64,000 nucleotides of DNA from Phyllobacterium myrsinacearum (lineage in GTDB: Bacteria; Pseudomonadota; Alphaproteobacteria; Rhizobiales; Rhizobiaceae): NCBI RefSeq assembly GCF_002980555.1, contig NZ_PVBT01000003.1, forward strand, positions 434,001 through 498,000, read 5' to 3'. Both the position numbers and the translations under genes were made by a program. Numbering within the stretch: position 1 is the first letter of the stretch; every line of letters starts with the position of its first letter. This document shows positions 11,475-21,520 of this stretch, piece after piece. A model generated the notes under the pieces. That model was not told the DNA's origin, did no database searches, and saw only the letters and a program-made list of their open reading frames with translations.

Positions 11475-12875
11475 CTAGTGCCGGATGATTTCGATACCCA
11501 GTTTTTCCCGCCGCAGCCAACGGCTCATCAGCAAAATGGCAGCGGCAGCCAGGCCGGACAGCAGGCCGAGCCAGATGCCAGCACCTTCCAGTTTCAGCCA
11601 GAAGCCGAAAGCGACGGAGAGTGGCAAGCCGATGCCCCAATAGGCAATGGCCGCATAGATCATCGGTATCGTCGTGTCATGCAGGCCGCGCAGCATGCCG
11701 CTGGCAACAGCCTGCCCGCCGTCGAAAATCTGAAAAAGCGCAGCAAAAGCCAGGAATGACACGGCGAGGGACACGACCGGGGCATTGGCCGGATCGCTGA
11801 CATCGATGAAGGCACGGATGAGCTGGTGCGGTGCCAGCAGCATCAGCAGTGCGGTGAGGACCATGAAGCCCGTGCCTGCGGCAAACGCCACCCAGCCCGC
11901 CCGCTTGATGCCATCCTTGTCCTGCGCGCCATAGGCACGGCCGATGCGCACGGTCGCCGCCTGGCCAAAGCCCATGGGTACCATGAAGCTGATCGATGCG
12001 ATCTGGATGGCGATGGCATGGGCGGCCAGCGAATCAGGCCCGATGATCCCCATCAGGAAAGCGGCTGCGTTGAAAATCGTCACCTCGAAGCTGAGGATTG
12101 CCGCAATGGGCAGGCCAAGACGCAACAGCTCGCCATAACGGGCCCAGTCTGCACGCCAGAACCGGCCAAACAGGCGGTAGCGGCGGAACTGCCGGTCGCG
12201 CGATACGACAATAACAAGGCCGATGAACATCAGTGCGGAGGACAGCGTCGTGGCAATGCCCGAGCCGACAATGCCGAGTTTGGGGAAACCGAAATGGCCG
12301 AAGATCAGGCACCAGTTCGCCAGAGCATTGAACATGACGGCAAGGATGGCGATCACCAGTGCCCAGCCGGGACGCTCGAGTGCGGCCAGGAATGAGCGGA
12401 CGACGATGTAGCAATAGAATGGCAGGGCTGCCCATTGCAGAGCCCGGACATACGCACCTGCCTCGGCAGCGAGCGCCGGATCCTGCCCCATGGCGGTCAG
12501 GATGTGCTGGGTGTTCCACAATACGCACCAGATGGGAATGGAGATCGTCACGGCAATCCACAGGCCCTGACGCACGGTCCGGCGGATTTCCCGTACGGTG
12601 TACTTATTGCGGCCAAGCTCGCGCGCCATCATCGGCGATGTCGCCAGCATAAGACCAAGGCCAAAGATCATTGGAACGTAGTAGAGATTGGTCCCCAGTG
12701 CACCGGCAGCCAGCGTGTGTGCACTGACCCATCCCATCATCATGACATCGGTCGCCGTCATGGCCGTCTGGGCCAGATTGGTGAGAATCATCGGCCAGCT
12801 CAAGGCCAGCATCGCAATGATTTCGTCACGCCATGCACGCTTGGGTGCTGCGTTTGGGGTTGGAAGGGCGGACAT
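11475..12875 (-). CDS. MATE family multidrug/cation exporter
   Basis: A 466-residue inner-membrane protein with about 12 hydrophobic segments in two halves, typical of the NorM-like MATE exporters that expel cationic drugs in exchange for Na+ or H+. Family stretches include LAQTAMTATDVMMMGWVSAHTLAAGALG near the N-terminus (shown here only as landmarks), QPLW-type loops, and GFGQAATVRIGRAYGA in the second half. It stands alone between the SDHAF4-like gene and the toxin-antitoxin pair. The substrate cannot be predicted from sequence. Confidence 0.93.
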   Translation of the reverse strand: MSALPTPNAAPKRAWRDEIIAMLALSWPMILTNLAQTAMTATDVMMMGWVSAHTLAAGALGTNLYYVPMIFGLGLMLATSPMMARELGRNKYTVREIRRTVRQGLWIAVTISIPIWCVLWNTQHILTAMGQDPALAAEAGAYVRALQWAALPFYCYIVVRSFLAALERPGWALVIAILAVMFNALANWCLIFGHFGFPKLGIVGSGIATTLSSALMFIGLVIVVSRDRQFRRYRLFGRFWRADWARYGELLRLGLPIAAILSFEVTIFNAAAFLMGIIGPDSLAAHAIAIQIASISFMVPMGFGQAATVRIGRAYGAQDKDGIKRAGWVAFAAGTGFMVLTALLMLLAPHQLIRAFIDVSDPANAPVVSLAVSFLAFAALFQIFDGGQAVASGMLRGLHDTTIPMIYAAIAYWGIGLPLSVAFGFWLKLEGAGIWLGLLSGLAAAAILLMSRWLRREKLGIEIIRH

Positions 12876-13034
12876 AGCGGGTCTTTCCGAGGGAATTGCC
12901 TCTTATAGAGGCAGGGCGCACCATTTTCAGGCAGAAATCTTGGTATCACCAATTTCAGAAAGAGCAAAGTGCATCACGGATACAATCTGGCGTTGGTTTT
13001 ATTTGGAATGTCATCCGGCTAATACTTGGTAGAG

Positions 13035-13063
13035 TTGACATTCTGTGATTTAAAAAATACATT
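13035..13063 (+). promoter_or_regulatory. Possible sigma-70 type promoter for the toxin-antitoxin pair
   Basis: TTGACA (13035-13040) is followed after 17 bp by TACATT (13058-13063), four of six bases matching the -10 consensus. Transcription would begin near 13070, at or just after the toxin start codon, so the message would be leaderless or the toxin would start further in. No Shine-Dalgarno sequence is visible before ATG 13067. Confidence 0.35.
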
Positions 13064-13066
13064 TTG

Positions 13067-13381
13067 ATGCAGATCAAACAGACGGATACCTATCGAAAAT
13101 GGGAACGGAAACTTAGAGACGGCAGGGCAAGAGCTGCTATTGCCGCCCGGCTGTTCCGTTTGGCCAATGGTCAGACTGGCGATGTTGCGTCCGTGGGACA
13201 GGGCGTCAGCGAGCTGCGTATTCACTACGGACCCGGCTATCGCGTTTACTTCAAGCTGCACAAATCCGAGATTGTCATTCTCTTGTGTGGCGGGAACAAG
13301 AGCACGCAACAACAGGACATTCGCAATGCAAAACTGTTGGCTGCAGAATGGAAAGACGAAAATGGCGACAAAGCTTTATGA
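13067..13381 (+). CDS. Type II toxin, RelE/ParE superfamily (HigB-like, PF05973 type)
   Basis: A 104-residue basic protein that fits the phage Gp49/HigB-like killer family: the N-terminal KWERKLRDGRARAAIAARL helix and the central strands ELRIHYGPGYRVYF followed by IVILLCGG and the C-terminal helix DIRNAKLLAAEW. Members cleave mRNA at the ribosome. ATG 13067 was preferred to the adjoining TTG 13064; neither has a ribosome site. It precedes and overlaps the antitoxin gene by 20 bp. The toxin-first order is usual for this subclass (the type annotated as addiction module killer protein). Activity is inferred from the family and gene pairing. Confidence 0.88.
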   Translation: MQIKQTDTYRKWERKLRDGRARAAIAARLFRLANGQTGDVASVGQGVSELRIHYGPGYRVYFKLHKSEIVILLCGGNKSTQQQDIRNAKLLAAEWKDENGDKAL

Positions 13382-13649
13382 TTATGATCCAGCCGATGCT
13401 TTGAAATCGGATGATGCAATCGAAGTGTTCCTGGCCGATGCTTTCGAAACGGGCGACGCAGGTTATATTGCAAAAGCGCTGGGTGTCGTGGCGCGCGCCA
13501 AAGGGATGACGAGCATTGCCCGTGCAACTGGCTTGGCGCGCGAACAACTGTACAGGTCTTTGAGTGAGGACGGAAATCCGACGCTTGAAACAACCATTGC
13601 CGTCATGAAGGCGATCGGTTTCCAGATCACGGGAAAACGCGCCGCCTGA
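13362..13649 (+). CDS. Type II antitoxin, HigA-like addiction module antidote protein
   Basis: A 95-residue partner of the preceding toxin. The C-terminal half is a helix-turn-helix of the Cro/HigA kind: GVVARAKGMTSIARATGLAREQLYRSL, then TLETTIAVMKAIGFQI, matching the probable addiction module antidote family. The N-terminus (LYDYDPADALKSDDAIEVFLADAF) is the usual neutralising segment. ATG 13362 lies inside the toxin's last codons, so the two proteins are likely translated in a coupled way. It probably represses its own promoter. A 9-bp hairpin follows 8 bp after the stop. Confidence 0.88.
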   Translation: MATKLYDYDPADALKSDDAIEVFLADAFETGDAGYIAKALGVVARAKGMTSIARATGLAREQLYRSLSEDGNPTLETTIAVMKAIGFQITGKRAA

Positions 13650-13656
13650 ACGGAAA

Positions 13657-13678
13657 GGGCCACTCCGAAGAGTGGCCC
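13657..13678. terminator. Perfect 9-bp stem-loop after the antitoxin
   Basis: GGGCCACTC and GAGTGGCCC flank a four-base loop. Read on the + strand the loop is CGAA and no T-run follows. Read on the - strand the loop is TTCG closed by C-G, the very stable tetraloop, and TTTCCGTT follows. It may therefore end a reverse-strand transcript from the 13.8-kb small frame as well as, or rather than, the toxin-antitoxin message. Confidence 0.5.
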
Positions 13679-13744
13679 CGCAATTCCGTCTGGCACAAAG
13701 CTGTCGTTTGGCCTTCTTACCCCTGGACTAGCCAGGGTGCTCAT

Positions 13745-13813
13745 TCAACGGAGAGACGATCCCCGATGGAAAGCATCAGACGCCCTGTGGCAGTTTGCGA
13801 AATCACGAGACAT
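13745..13813 (-). CDS. Candidate 22-residue small ORF with an ideal ribosome site
   Basis: I do not recognise this peptide. Its ATG at 13813 is preceded at 7-nt spacing by GGAGG, within a 14-base perfect complement to the 3' tail of 16S rRNA (13828-13815). A weak promoter (TTGAAA at 13878-13873, CATTCT at 13855-13850, 17-bp spacing) lies upstream with a perfect 12-bp palindrome CTGGCGCGCCAG (13860-13871) between the two boxes, and a stem-loop lies 67 bp after the stop. The peptide is polar and basic, so not a membrane peptide. It is divergent from the CFA synthase gene. It may be a small protein or a leader; evidence is positional only. Confidence 0.35.
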   Translation of the reverse strand: MSRDFANCHRASDAFHRGSSLR

Positions 13814-14003
13814 CGGATCACCTCCTTTTCATTCGTTGAACACAAATTGAGAATGGGGTCTGGCGCGCCAGGTTTCAAGGGAAAATTTTCAATCGCCGTT
13901 TTTGGCAGCTCTTGAAAGTGCGTTGCCAGCCGGAAACGAAGCGCATAGGTTCTGCCGAACCTCCGGCCGCAGTGTGCCGGAGCACAGGATTTGGAGTTGT
14001 TGC

Positions 14004-15269
14004 ATGGCGGCACAGGAAAGCGCGGCGCGGATCATCCGCACAGTCATACACATGCTGGAGCCGCAATTTGCCGTGGAATTATGGAATGGCGAGCGTATCG
14101 GCGACATGGCAGGCCCGGTGCTTGCCATCAACGACCCGATGGCCGTGCGCCGTCTGGCGCTGAAACCCAACATCGGATCCATCGTCGAACTGTGGATTTC
14201 GGGCCAGATCGACGTGAAGAACGGCACGCTGTTCGATCTGGTCGAGCGCGGGCCCAAGGGCAAGTTCAAGCAGAAGCTCAAAACATTGCCCAAATGGCAA
14301 TTGCTGAAGGACGTGCCGGCCTTGCTGCTCGGCGGCCGCGGCACGGACGCCTCGGGCGTCGACGGACAGAAGCCGTTTGTCAGCGGCTCCGACAAGGCGG
14401 CCATTACCCACCACTATGACGTGTCGAATGAGTTCTACCAGCTCTTCCTGGACGAACGGATGGTCTATACCTGTGCCTACTTCACTGACTGGGCCAACAG
14501 TCTGGACCAGGCGCAGGAGGCCAAGCTCGACCTGATCTGCCGCAAACTGCGGTTGAAGCCCGGCGAAAAACTGCTGGATATCGGCTGCGGCTGGGGCGCG
14601 ATGCTGATCCATGCGGCCAAGCATTACGGCATCACGGGAATCGGCGTGTCGCTTTCGGAAGCCCAGACTGTCCTTGCCCGGGAGCGGATCAAGGCAGAGG
14701 GACTGGAAGACAAGATCACGATTCACGTCAAATCCTACGAACATCTCGACGAGGAATTCGACAAGATTTCATCGATCGGCATGTTCGAACATGTCGGCAT
14801 TGCCAATTACGATACGTATTTTTCCAGCGTGCACCGTTTGCTGCGGCCGGGCGGCCTCTATCTTCATCACGCCATCACCCGGCGCATGAAGCGCAACAAG
14901 AAGACGTTCGGCCGCAAGAGTGCCGAGCATCTGGCGCTGGTGAAATACATCTTCCCGGGCGGTGAACTCGACCATCTCGGCATGACCATCGAAAACCTCG
15001 AGGGGTATGGTTTCGAGGTTCACGATGTGGAAAATCTGCGCGAGCACTATGGCCGGACCTGCCGTCTCTGGGCGGAGCGGTTGCATGCCCGCTTTGACGA
15101 GGCGATTGCGGAAGTCGGTGCGCCGAAAGCCCGGCTCTGGCTGCTCTACCTGACCGGTTGCGCGCTGGCGTTCGAACGCGGGACCGTGCAGATCAACCAG
15201 ACGCTGGCATCCAAGCGCAAGCGCGGGATTTCCGCCGTACCACAGACAAGAGCCGATCTCTATCGCTAG
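14004..15269 (+). CDS. cfa: Cyclopropane-fatty-acid-phospholipid synthase family methyltransferase
   Basis: Transfers a methylene group from S-adenosylmethionine to the double bond of membrane phospholipid acyl chains, usually on entry to stationary phase or acid stress. The product has 421 residues. The SAM-binding motif LLDIGCGWGAMLIHAAK lies near residue 190, and the downstream family blocks SIGMFEHVG, LLRPGGLYLHHAIT and FPGGELDH follow in order. I chose ATG 14004 (MAAQESAARII) because GGAG sits 7 nt before it; the frame stays open 34 residues further up but without conservation. Rhizobia often carry two such genes; which one this is cannot be told. Confidence 0.9.
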   Translation: MAAQESAARIIRTVIHMLEPQFAVELWNGERIGDMAGPVLAINDPMAVRRLALKPNIGSIVELWISGQIDVKNGTLFDLVERGPKGKFKQKLKTLPKWQLLKDVPALLLGGRGTDASGVDGQKPFVSGSDKAAITHHYDVSNEFYQLFLDERMVYTCAYFTDWANSLDQAQEAKLDLICRKLRLKPGEKLLDIGCGWGAMLIHAAKHYGITGIGVSLSEAQTVLARERIKAEGLEDKITIHVKSYEHLDEEFDKISSIGMFEHVGIANYDTYFSSVHRLLRPGGLYLHHAITRRMKRNKKTFGRKSAEHLALVKYIFPGGELDHLGMTIENLEGYGFEVHDVENLREHYGRTCRLWAERLHARFDEAIAEVGAPKARLWLLYLTGCALAFERGTVQINQTLASKRKRGISAVPQTRADLYR

Positions 15270-15308
15270 AGAGCGGGTCTTGTTGGGGTTTTTGTAACGG
15301 CTTGCCGC

Positions 15309-17261
15309 TCAGCCCTTCTTGTTCTGCCGGTTGGCGATCAGGTCGTCGACGACAGCCGGATCGGCCAGGGTCGAGGTGTCGCCTAGAGAGCCGAAATCGT
15401 CCTCGGCGATCTTGCGCAGGATGCGGCGCATGATCTTGCCCGAGCGTGTCTTGGGCAGGCCCGGTGCAAACTGGATCTTGTCCGGGGAGGCAATGGGGCC
15501 GATTTCCTTGCGCACATGGGCGACAAGTTCCTTGCGCAGCTCGTCGCTGCCTTCAAGGCCAGCCATCAGCGTGACATAGCAATAGATGCCCTGTCCCTTC
15601 AGGTCGTGGGGATAGCCGACAACGGCGGCTTCCGAAACCGTGTCGTGGGATACGAGCGCCGATTCAACTTCAGCAGTGCCCATGCGGTGACCCGAGACAT
15701 TGAGGACGTCATCGACGCGGCCGGTAATCCAGTAATAGCCGTCCTTGTCACGGCGGCAGCCATCCCCGGTGAAATACTTGCCCTTGTAGGTGGAGAAGTA
15801 AGCCTCGATGAAGCGCTTGTGATCGCCATAGAGCGTGCGCATCTGGCCTGGCCATGAGTCGGTGATGCAGAGATTACCGTCGGCGGCCCCCTCCAGCACA
15901 TCGCCTTCATTGTCGACCAGCTGTGGCTGCACGCCGAAGAACGGGCGCGTGGCCGAACCCGGTTTCAGGTCGGTGGCACCCGGCAGCGGGGTGATGAGAA
16001 TACCGCCGGTTTCCGTCTGCCACCAGGTATCGACGATGGGCGAGCGTTTGTCACCGACCACCTGATAGTACCATTCCCAGGCCTCCGGATTGATCGGTTC
16101 GCCGACCGACCCGAGGATGCGCAGCGATTTGCGCGAGGTCTTCTTGACCGGCTCATCGCCGGCGCTCATCAGCGCGCGAATAGCGGTGGGGGCGGTGTAG
16201 AAGATGTTGACCTTGTGCTTGTCGATGACTTCCCAGAAGCGCGAATTGGTGGGGTAATTGGGAACACCCTCAAACATCAGCGTCGTGGCGCCATTGGCGA
16301 GCGGGCCGTAGACGATATAGGAGTGGCCGGTGACCCAGCCCACATCGGCCGTGCACCAATAGATATCGCCGTCGTGGTAGTCGAAGACATATTGGTGCGT
16401 CATCGAAGCATAGACGAGATAACCGCCCGTGGTGTGCAGTACGCCCTTCGGCTTGCCGGTCGAGCCCGATGTGTAGAGGATGAACAGCGGATCCTCGGCC
16501 TTCATCTTTTCCGGCTTGCACTCGGGCTTCACGCTGAGAATTTCCTCGTGATACCAGAGGTCGCGGTTGGGCGCCCAGCTGGTCTTGCCGCCCGTGCGGC
16601 GCACAACCAGCACGTTCTTCACCATCACATGATGTTTGGCAGCGATGTCGATGGCCTTGTCCGTATTGTCCTTCAGCGGGATCGGCTTGCCGCCGCGCAT
16701 GCCTTCATCGGCCGTGATGACGAAGGTGGATTCGCAATCGATGATACGGCCTGCCAGCGCATCGGGCGAAAAGCCGCCGAAAACGACGGAGTGGACGGCG
16801 CCGATACGCGCGCAGGCCAGCATGGCGTAGGTGGCTTCGACGATCATCGGCATGTAGATCGTCACGCGGTCGCCCTTCTTGACGCCGTGCTTTTTCAGCA
16901 CATTGGCAAGACGGCAGACCTGCTCATACAGCTCGTTATAGGTGACTTTCTTGTCGAGGTAGGGATTGTCGCCCTCCCAGATGATGGCGACCTGGTCGCC
17001 GCGCTTCTTCAGGTGCCGGTCAATGCAGTTATAGGAGACATTGGTCTGGCCGTCCTCGAACCATTTGATCGCGACCTTGCCTTCGAAGGAGGTGTTCTTG
17101 ACTTTGGTGTAAGGCTTGAACCAGTCGATGCGCTTGCCGTGCTTGGCCCAGAATTTCTCGGGATCCTTGATGCTCTGCTTGTACCAGGCGAGATATGTTT
17201 CATTGTCGATAAGCGCGTTTTTCTTCGCGCTTGGCAGCACGGGATAGACCTTCTCGGACAT
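15309..17261 (-). CDS. acsA: Acetyl-coenzyme A synthetase
   Basis: Activates acetate to acetyl-CoA through an acetyl-AMP intermediate. At 650 residues it has the family's normal length. The P-loop-like [18 protein letters not shown] motif and the C-terminal [11 protein letters not shown] motif, whose last-but-three lysine is the site of regulatory acetylation in characterised enzymes, are intact. I chose ATG 17261 over the adjoining TTG because GGAGGA lies 6 nt before it. The gene is convergent with the CFA synthase gene. The 297-bp upstream region contains a 13-bp perfect palindrome (17380-17392) and a GTAAT...GTTAC pair near 17417-17431, possible operator sites. Confidence 0.97.
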   Translation of the reverse strand: MSEKVYPVLPSAKKNALIDNETYLAWYKQSIKDPEKFWAKHGKRIDWFKPYTKVKNTSFEGKVAIKWFEDGQTNVSYNCIDRHLKKRGDQVAIIWEGDNPYLDKKVTYNELYEQVCRLANVLKKHGVKKGDRVTIYMPMIVEATYAMLACARIGAVHSVVFGGFSPDALAGRIIDCESTFVITADEGMRGGKPIPLKDNTDKAIDIAAKHHVMVKNVLVVRRTGGKTSWAPNRDLWYHEEILSVKPECKPEKMKAEDPLFILYTSGSTGKPKGVLHTTGGYLVYASMTHQYVFDYHDGDIYWCTADVGWVTGHSYIVYGPLANGATTLMFEGVPNYPTNSRFWEVIDKHKVNIFYTAPTAIRALMSAGDEPVKKTSRKSLRILGSVGEPINPEAWEWYYQVVGDKRSPIVDTWWQTETGGILITPLPGATDLKPGSATRPFFGVQPQLVDNEGDVLEGAADGNLCITDSWPGQMRTLYGDHKRFIEAYFSTYKGKYFTGDGCRRDKDGYYWITGRVDDVLNVSGHRMGTAEVESALVSHDTVSEAAVVGYPHDLKGQGIYCYVTLMAGLEGSDELRKELVAHVRKEIGPIASPDKIQFAPGLPKTRSGKIMRRILRKIAEDDFGSLGDTSTLADPAVVDDLIANRQNKKG

Positions 17262-17557
17262 CAATTTCCTCCAAACCTGAGCTGACGGGCCTCCACCCGG
17301 ATGCCTCCCGGGGAGAGAGGCGCATGGCGTTCATTATCACCATGCAAATCGATGCGTAAATACAACAAATGCCCCGGAGGGAACGGCGTTCCGTCGCACA
17401 CAAACCGCTACGCGTTGTAATATTGCGTTACATTTTGTTATGGGGCGTGATCCATTTTGGACACATTTTGCCTTAGACCGTCTCTGCCTTGACTTGGGAG
17501 GATAATTTCGGCGCGCCCTGTGGACTGAAGAGCGTGCGCCCAATCAAGGACTGATGG

Positions 17558-18100
17558 ATGACGATGTTACCTTTGCGCGGCGTTGTGTTTCGCGCAAAAT
17601 CCGCCGCCCTGGCGGTTGCCCTGTTCGGGCTTGCCTTTGCCAATTCCGCCACTGCCGGCACGCTGCCGGAACCTGCCAATCCCTGGAAACGGCTTGGTGC
17701 ACACCTCTTTGACGAAGAGCATGCGCATCTGCTGGGCGATTCCCTGTTCGACAAGATCAATCCGCTCGTGCTCGCAGCCATGCCGCGCGGCAAGGCCTAT
17801 ATCCAGTACAAGGCTCCGGCCAATTGCGTGCCGGAACGGCTCAAGAATGTCTTGAACCGCGTCTCGGCCGCCTATGGCCCGATCACCGTCAATTCGACCG
17901 TGCGGTCACGCAATGCCAACCGCAGGGCAGGCGGGCGGGAAAAATCCTACCACCTGAGCTGCCAGGCTGTTGATTTCCGCGTGCATGGAAGCGCTTCCGG
18001 CCTGTTGCAGCATTTGTCGGGCAGCAAGGAAGTCGGCGGTTTCAAACGCTATCCCGCCGGTTACTACCACATCGATACGGGACCGCGCCGCAGCTGGTGA
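17558..18100 (+). CDS. YcbK/DUF882-like peptidase M15 family protein, exported
   Basis: A 180-residue protein with a signal peptide (basic start, hydrophobic ALAVALFGLAFA, cleavage after SATA). The C-terminal domain carries the zinc-site pattern of M15 D-Ala-D-Ala peptidases: SYHLSCQAVDFRV (His, then Asp after six residues) and GYYHIDTG. Such proteins trim peptidoglycan stem peptides in the periplasm, although DUF882 members are little studied. The spacing of the motifs and the size fit. It is convergent with yggS, 10 bp away, and divergent from acsA. Confidence 0.8.
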   Translation: MTMLPLRGVVFRAKSAALAVALFGLAFANSATAGTLPEPANPWKRLGAHLFDEEHAHLLGDSLFDKINPLVLAAMPRGKAYIQYKAPANCVPERLKNVLNRVSAAYGPITVNSTVRSRNANRRAGGREKSYHLSCQAVDFRVHGSASGLLQHLSGSKEVGGFKRYPAGYYHIDTGPRRSW

Positions 18101-18110
18101 CGGCACGTTT

Positions 18111-18776
18111 TCAGGTTCGGCTGCCAAAGATAGCGGAGCCGACACGCACGGATGTCGCACCAAAGCCGACGGCGGTCTCGTAATCGCCCGACATGCCCAT
18201 GGAGAGCTTTTCCACGCCGGCTTCATGCGCGATCTTTTCCAGAAGGGCAAAGTGCGGGCCAGGGTTCTCATCTGCCGGAGGGATGCACATCAGGCCTTCG
18301 ATCGCCAGCCCGTGCACCGTGCGGCAACGCTCGACAAAGGCGACGGCTTCCTTCGGCTCGATCCCGGCTTTCTGCGGTTCGGAGCCGGTATTGACCTGAA
18401 CATAAAGCTTGGGAAAGCGGTTCTGCTTCTTCATTTCGCCGGCAAGCGCCGCGGCGATCTTTTCCCGGTCGACGGTCTCGATGACATCAAACAGCGCCAC
18501 GGCGTCTTCACTCTTGTTTGATTGCAACGGCCCGATGAGGTGAAGTTCTATGCCCGTATAGTCCTCGCGCAAACCGGGCCACTTCGATTGCGCTTCCTGG
18601 ACCCGGTTTTCCCCGAAAACACGCTGCCCGGCATCCAGAACGGGACGAACCTCTGCTGCGTCAAAGGTTTTCGATACGGCAACGAGTGTCACCGAGCCTT
18701 CCCTACGGTTGGCTTCCGCTTCGGCTTTCGCAATGGCTTTGCGAACGGCAAGAAGGTTTTCAACGGCGGTCGACAT
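18111..18776 (-). CDS. yggS: YggS family pyridoxal-5'-phosphate homeostasis protein
   Basis: A 221-residue fold-type III PLP-binding protein that buffers free PLP and affects amino-acid balance. Family blocks: [12 protein letters not shown] with the PLP lysine, [40 protein letters not shown] and [29 protein letters not shown] chose ATG 18776 ([15 protein letters not shown]), the conserved start; a longer frame from 18845 adds 23 residues that do not look coding. It is divergent from leuS by 119 bp. Confidence 0.93.
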   Translation of the reverse strand: MSTAVENLLAVRKAIAKAEAEANRREGSVTLVAVSKTFDAAEVRPVLDAGQRVFGENRVQEAQSKWPGLREDYTGIELHLIGPLQSNKSEDAVALFDVIETVDREKIAAALAGEMKKQNRFPKLYVQVNTGSEPQKAGIEPKEAVAFVERCRTVHGLAIEGLMCIPPADENPGPHFALLEKIAHEAGVEKLSMGMSGDYETAVGFGATSVRVGSAIFGSRT

Positions 18777-18895
18777 GGTCAAGCGTGTCCTTTTTGATGC
18801 AGTTTCGGCCAAACCCTCATTGTCAATGGTTGACGCTCTGGTCAATCCATGGTGAAGGTCCGCCCATCACTATCCTTTGCAAGAGAATCCCGTTC

Positions 18896-21520
18896 ATGGC
18901 AACCGAACGATACAATCCCCGCGTAGCCGAGAAGCATTGGCAAAAGGTTTGGGACGAAGCCAAGCTCTTCGAAACCAGCAATGACGATCCGCGCGACCCT
19001 TATTACGTGCTTGAGATGTTCCCGTATCCATCGGGACGCATCCACATGGGGCATGTGCGCAACTATGCCATGGGTGACGTCGTTGCCCGCTACAAGCGCG
19101 CCAAGGGATTCAATGTTCTCCATCCGATGGGATGGGACGCCTTCGGCATGCCCGCAGAAAACGCGGCGATGCAGAACAAGGTTCATCCCAAGGAATGGAC
19201 CTATCAGAACATCGCGACCATGCGCAGCCAGCTGAAGTCCATGGGGCTCTCGCTGGACTGGTCGCGTGAATTCGCCACCTGCGATGTCGAATATTACCAC
19301 CGCCAGCAGATGCTGTTCCTCGATTTTGTCGAGAAGGGGCTGGTGACGCGCAAATCCTCCAAGGTCAACTGGGACCCCGAGGACATGACGGTGCTTGCCA
19401 ATGAGCAGGTTATCGATGGCCGCGGATGGCGCTCCGGTGCGCTGGTGGAGCAGCGCGAACTGACGCAGTGGTTCTTCAAGATCACCGATTTCAATGAAGA
19501 GTTGCTGAGCGCCCTGGATGGTCTCGATCAGTGGCCGGACAAGGTGCGGCTGATGCAGCGCAACTGGATCGGCAAGTCCGAAGGCATGCTGATCCGCTGG
19601 GCGCTGGATGCCAAGTCGCAGATCGGCGGCGAGACCGAGGTCGAGGTCTATACGACACGGCCCGATACACTGTTCGGTGCCTCGTTCCTGGCTATTGCTG
19701 CGGATCATCCACTGGCGAAAAAAGCGGCGGAGAACAATCCTGCCCTGGCTGAATTCAACGATGAATGCCGCCGGGCGGGTACATCTCTGGCTGCGCTGGA
19801 AACGGCGGAGAAGCGGGGTTTCGACACGGGCCTGCGCGTCAAGCATCCTCTCGACGAGACCTGGACCCTGCCGGTCTATGTCGCCAATTTCGTGTTGATG
19901 GACTACGGCACGGGCGCGATTTTCGGCTGTCCGTCCGGCGATCAGCGCGATCTGGATTTTGCCAACAAGTATGGCCTGCCTGTCGTGGCTGTTGTCATGC
20001 CGGAAGATGGCGATGCGGCCACATTCCAGATCACCGAAACCGCTTACGTCGATGACGGCGTGATGATCAATTCCCGCTTCCTCGATGGGCTGTCCCCGGC
20101 AGCGGCCTTTGACGAGGTTGCCAAGCGGCTGGAAAGCCAGTCGATCGGCGGGCGCCCGCAGGGCGAACGCAAGGTGAATTTCCGCTTGCGTGACTGGGGC
20201 ATCTCGCGCCAGCGTTACTGGGGCTGTCCGATCCCGATGATCCATTGCGATGATTGCGGCGTCGTTCCGGTTCCCAAGGCGGACCTGCCGGTGAAGCTGC
20301 CGGATGACGTCGAATTCGATCGTCCCGGCAATCCGCTCGACCGGCATCCCACGTGGCGGCATGTCAATTGCCCGCAATGCGGCAAGGCTGCCCGGCGTGA
20401 AACCGACACGATGGATACATTCGTCGATTCGTCCTGGTATTTTGCCCGTTTCACGGCGCCGTGGGAGAACGAGCCGACCGATCCGAAAGTGGCCAATCAC
20501 TGGCTGCCGGTCGACCAGTATATCGGTGGTATCGAGCATGCGATCCTGCATCTGCTCTATTCGCGCTTCTTCACCCGCGCGATGAAAGTTGTCGGGCATC
20601 TCGATATCAGTGAACCGTTCAAGGGACTGTTCACCCAGGGCATGGTCGTGCACGAGACCTACCGGCTTGGCACGGGGGCCAATGGCAGCTGGGTCACGCC
20701 GGCCGAAGTCCGGCTGGAGGAAAGCGACGGCAAGCGCCGGGCGGTTCTGATTGCAACCGGCGACGAGGTTGAAATCGGCTCGATCGAGAAAATGTCGAAG
20801 TCGAAGAAGAACGTCGTCGACCCCGATGACATCATCGCGTCCTACGGCGCCGATACCGCACGCTGGTTCATGCTGTCGGATTCGCCGCCCGAGCGCGACG
20901 TGATCTGGACGGAAGCAGGAGCCGAGGGCGCGCACCGTTTTGTCCAGCGTGTCTGGCGTCTGATTTCCGAAGCAGCGCCCGTCCTGCAGGGGGCGACGGC
21001 TGCTCCTGCCTTCGACGGCGATGCGGCGGCAATTTCCAAGGCGGCCCACCGGACGGTCAAGGCCGTTGGCGAAGACATCGAGAAGCTCGCTTTCAACAAG
21101 GCTGTTGCGCGCCTCTACGAACTCGTCAATGTGCTGGCTGCTCCCTTGCAGAAGATCGGCGAAGCCGATGCGGCAACCATCGCTGCCTGCCGGGAAGCAA
21201 CGGATATGCTGATTGCCATGATCGCGCCGATGATGCCGCATCTGGCCGAGGAGTGCTGGAAGGCCCTCAAAGGCAGCGGTTTCATTGCTGACAAGGCCTG
21301 GCCGCACTACAACGACGCCCTGATCGTCGAGAACACCGTCACGATGCCGGTACAGATAAACGGCAAGAAGCGGGGTGATTTGACAATTGCCCGCGATGCG
21401 GATCAATTGACGGTCGAAAAGGCCGCTCTCGAACTTGATTTTGTCAAGGTGGTGTTGAACGGTAATCCGCCGAAGAAAGTCATTATCGTACCGCAGAGGA
21501 TCATCAATGTCGTTGCCTGA
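18896..21520 (+). CDS. leuS: Leucyl-tRNA synthetase
   Basis: Charges tRNA-Leu. The class I signatures are in place: the HIGH-type motif [10 protein letters not shown] near residue 43-52 and KMSKSKKNV near residue 632-640. Between them lies the CP1 editing domain with the T-rich [12 protein letters not shown] block. The 874-residue product from ATG 18896 ([15 protein letters not shown]) matches the family; the frame extends a further 70 codons upstream but that part overlaps the yggS promoter region and is not conserved. The 3' end overlaps lptE by 14 bp, suggesting coupled translation. Confidence 0.97.
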   Translation: MATERYNPRVAEKHWQKVWDEAKLFETSNDDPRDPYYVLEMFPYPSGRIHMGHVRNYAMGDVVARYKRAKGFNVLHPMGWDAFGMPAENAAMQNKVHPKEWTYQNIATMRSQLKSMGLSLDWSREFATCDVEYYHRQQMLFLDFVEKGLVTRKSSKVNWDPEDMTVLANEQVIDGRGWRSGALVEQRELTQWFFKITDFNEELLSALDGLDQWPDKVRLMQRNWIGKSEGMLIRWALDAKSQIGGETEVEVYTTRPDTLFGASFLAIAADHPLAKKAAENNPALAEFNDECRRAGTSLAALETAEKRGFDTGLRVKHPLDETWTLPVYVANFVLMDYGTGAIFGCPSGDQRDLDFANKYGLPVVAVVMPEDGDAATFQITETAYVDDGVMINSRFLDGLSPAAAFDEVAKRLESQSIGGRPQGERKVNFRLRDWGISRQRYWGCPIPMIHCDDCGVVPVPKADLPVKLPDDVEFDRPGNPLDRHPTWRHVNCPQCGKAARRETDTMDTFVDSSWYFARFTAPWENEPTDPKVANHWLPVDQYIGGIEHAILHLLYSRFFTRAMKVVGHLDISEPFKGLFTQGMVVHETYRLGTGANGSWVTPAEVRLEESDGKRRAVLIATGDEVEIGSIEKMSKSKKNVVDPDDIIASYGADTARWFMLSDSPPERDVIWTEAGAEGAHRFVQRVWRLISEAAPVLQGATAAPAFDGDAAAISKAAHRTVKAVGEDIEKLAFNKAVARLYELVNVLAAPLQKIGEADAATIAACREATDMLIAMIAPMMPHLAEECWKALKGSGFIADKAWPHYNDALIVENTVTMPVQINGKKRGDLTIARDADQLTVEKAALELDFVKVVLNGNPPKKVIIVPQRIINVVA

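Larger units (their letters stand above)
13650..14003. other. Intergenic stretch before the CFA synthase gene
   Basis: 354 bases between the antitoxin and the CFA synthase start. It holds the 9-bp stem-loop (13657-13678), a smaller hairpin CCCTGG/CCAGGG near 13726-13742, the candidate small reverse-strand frame, and the palindrome at 13860-13871. No larger gene is supported: the open frames here show no ribosome site or recognisable family. Confidence 0.6.

Noticed and set aside
13815-13828. Exact match to the 3' tail of 16S rRNA
   Set aside because: Only 14 bases and no other rRNA sequence around it; better explained as a strong ribosome site on the other strand.
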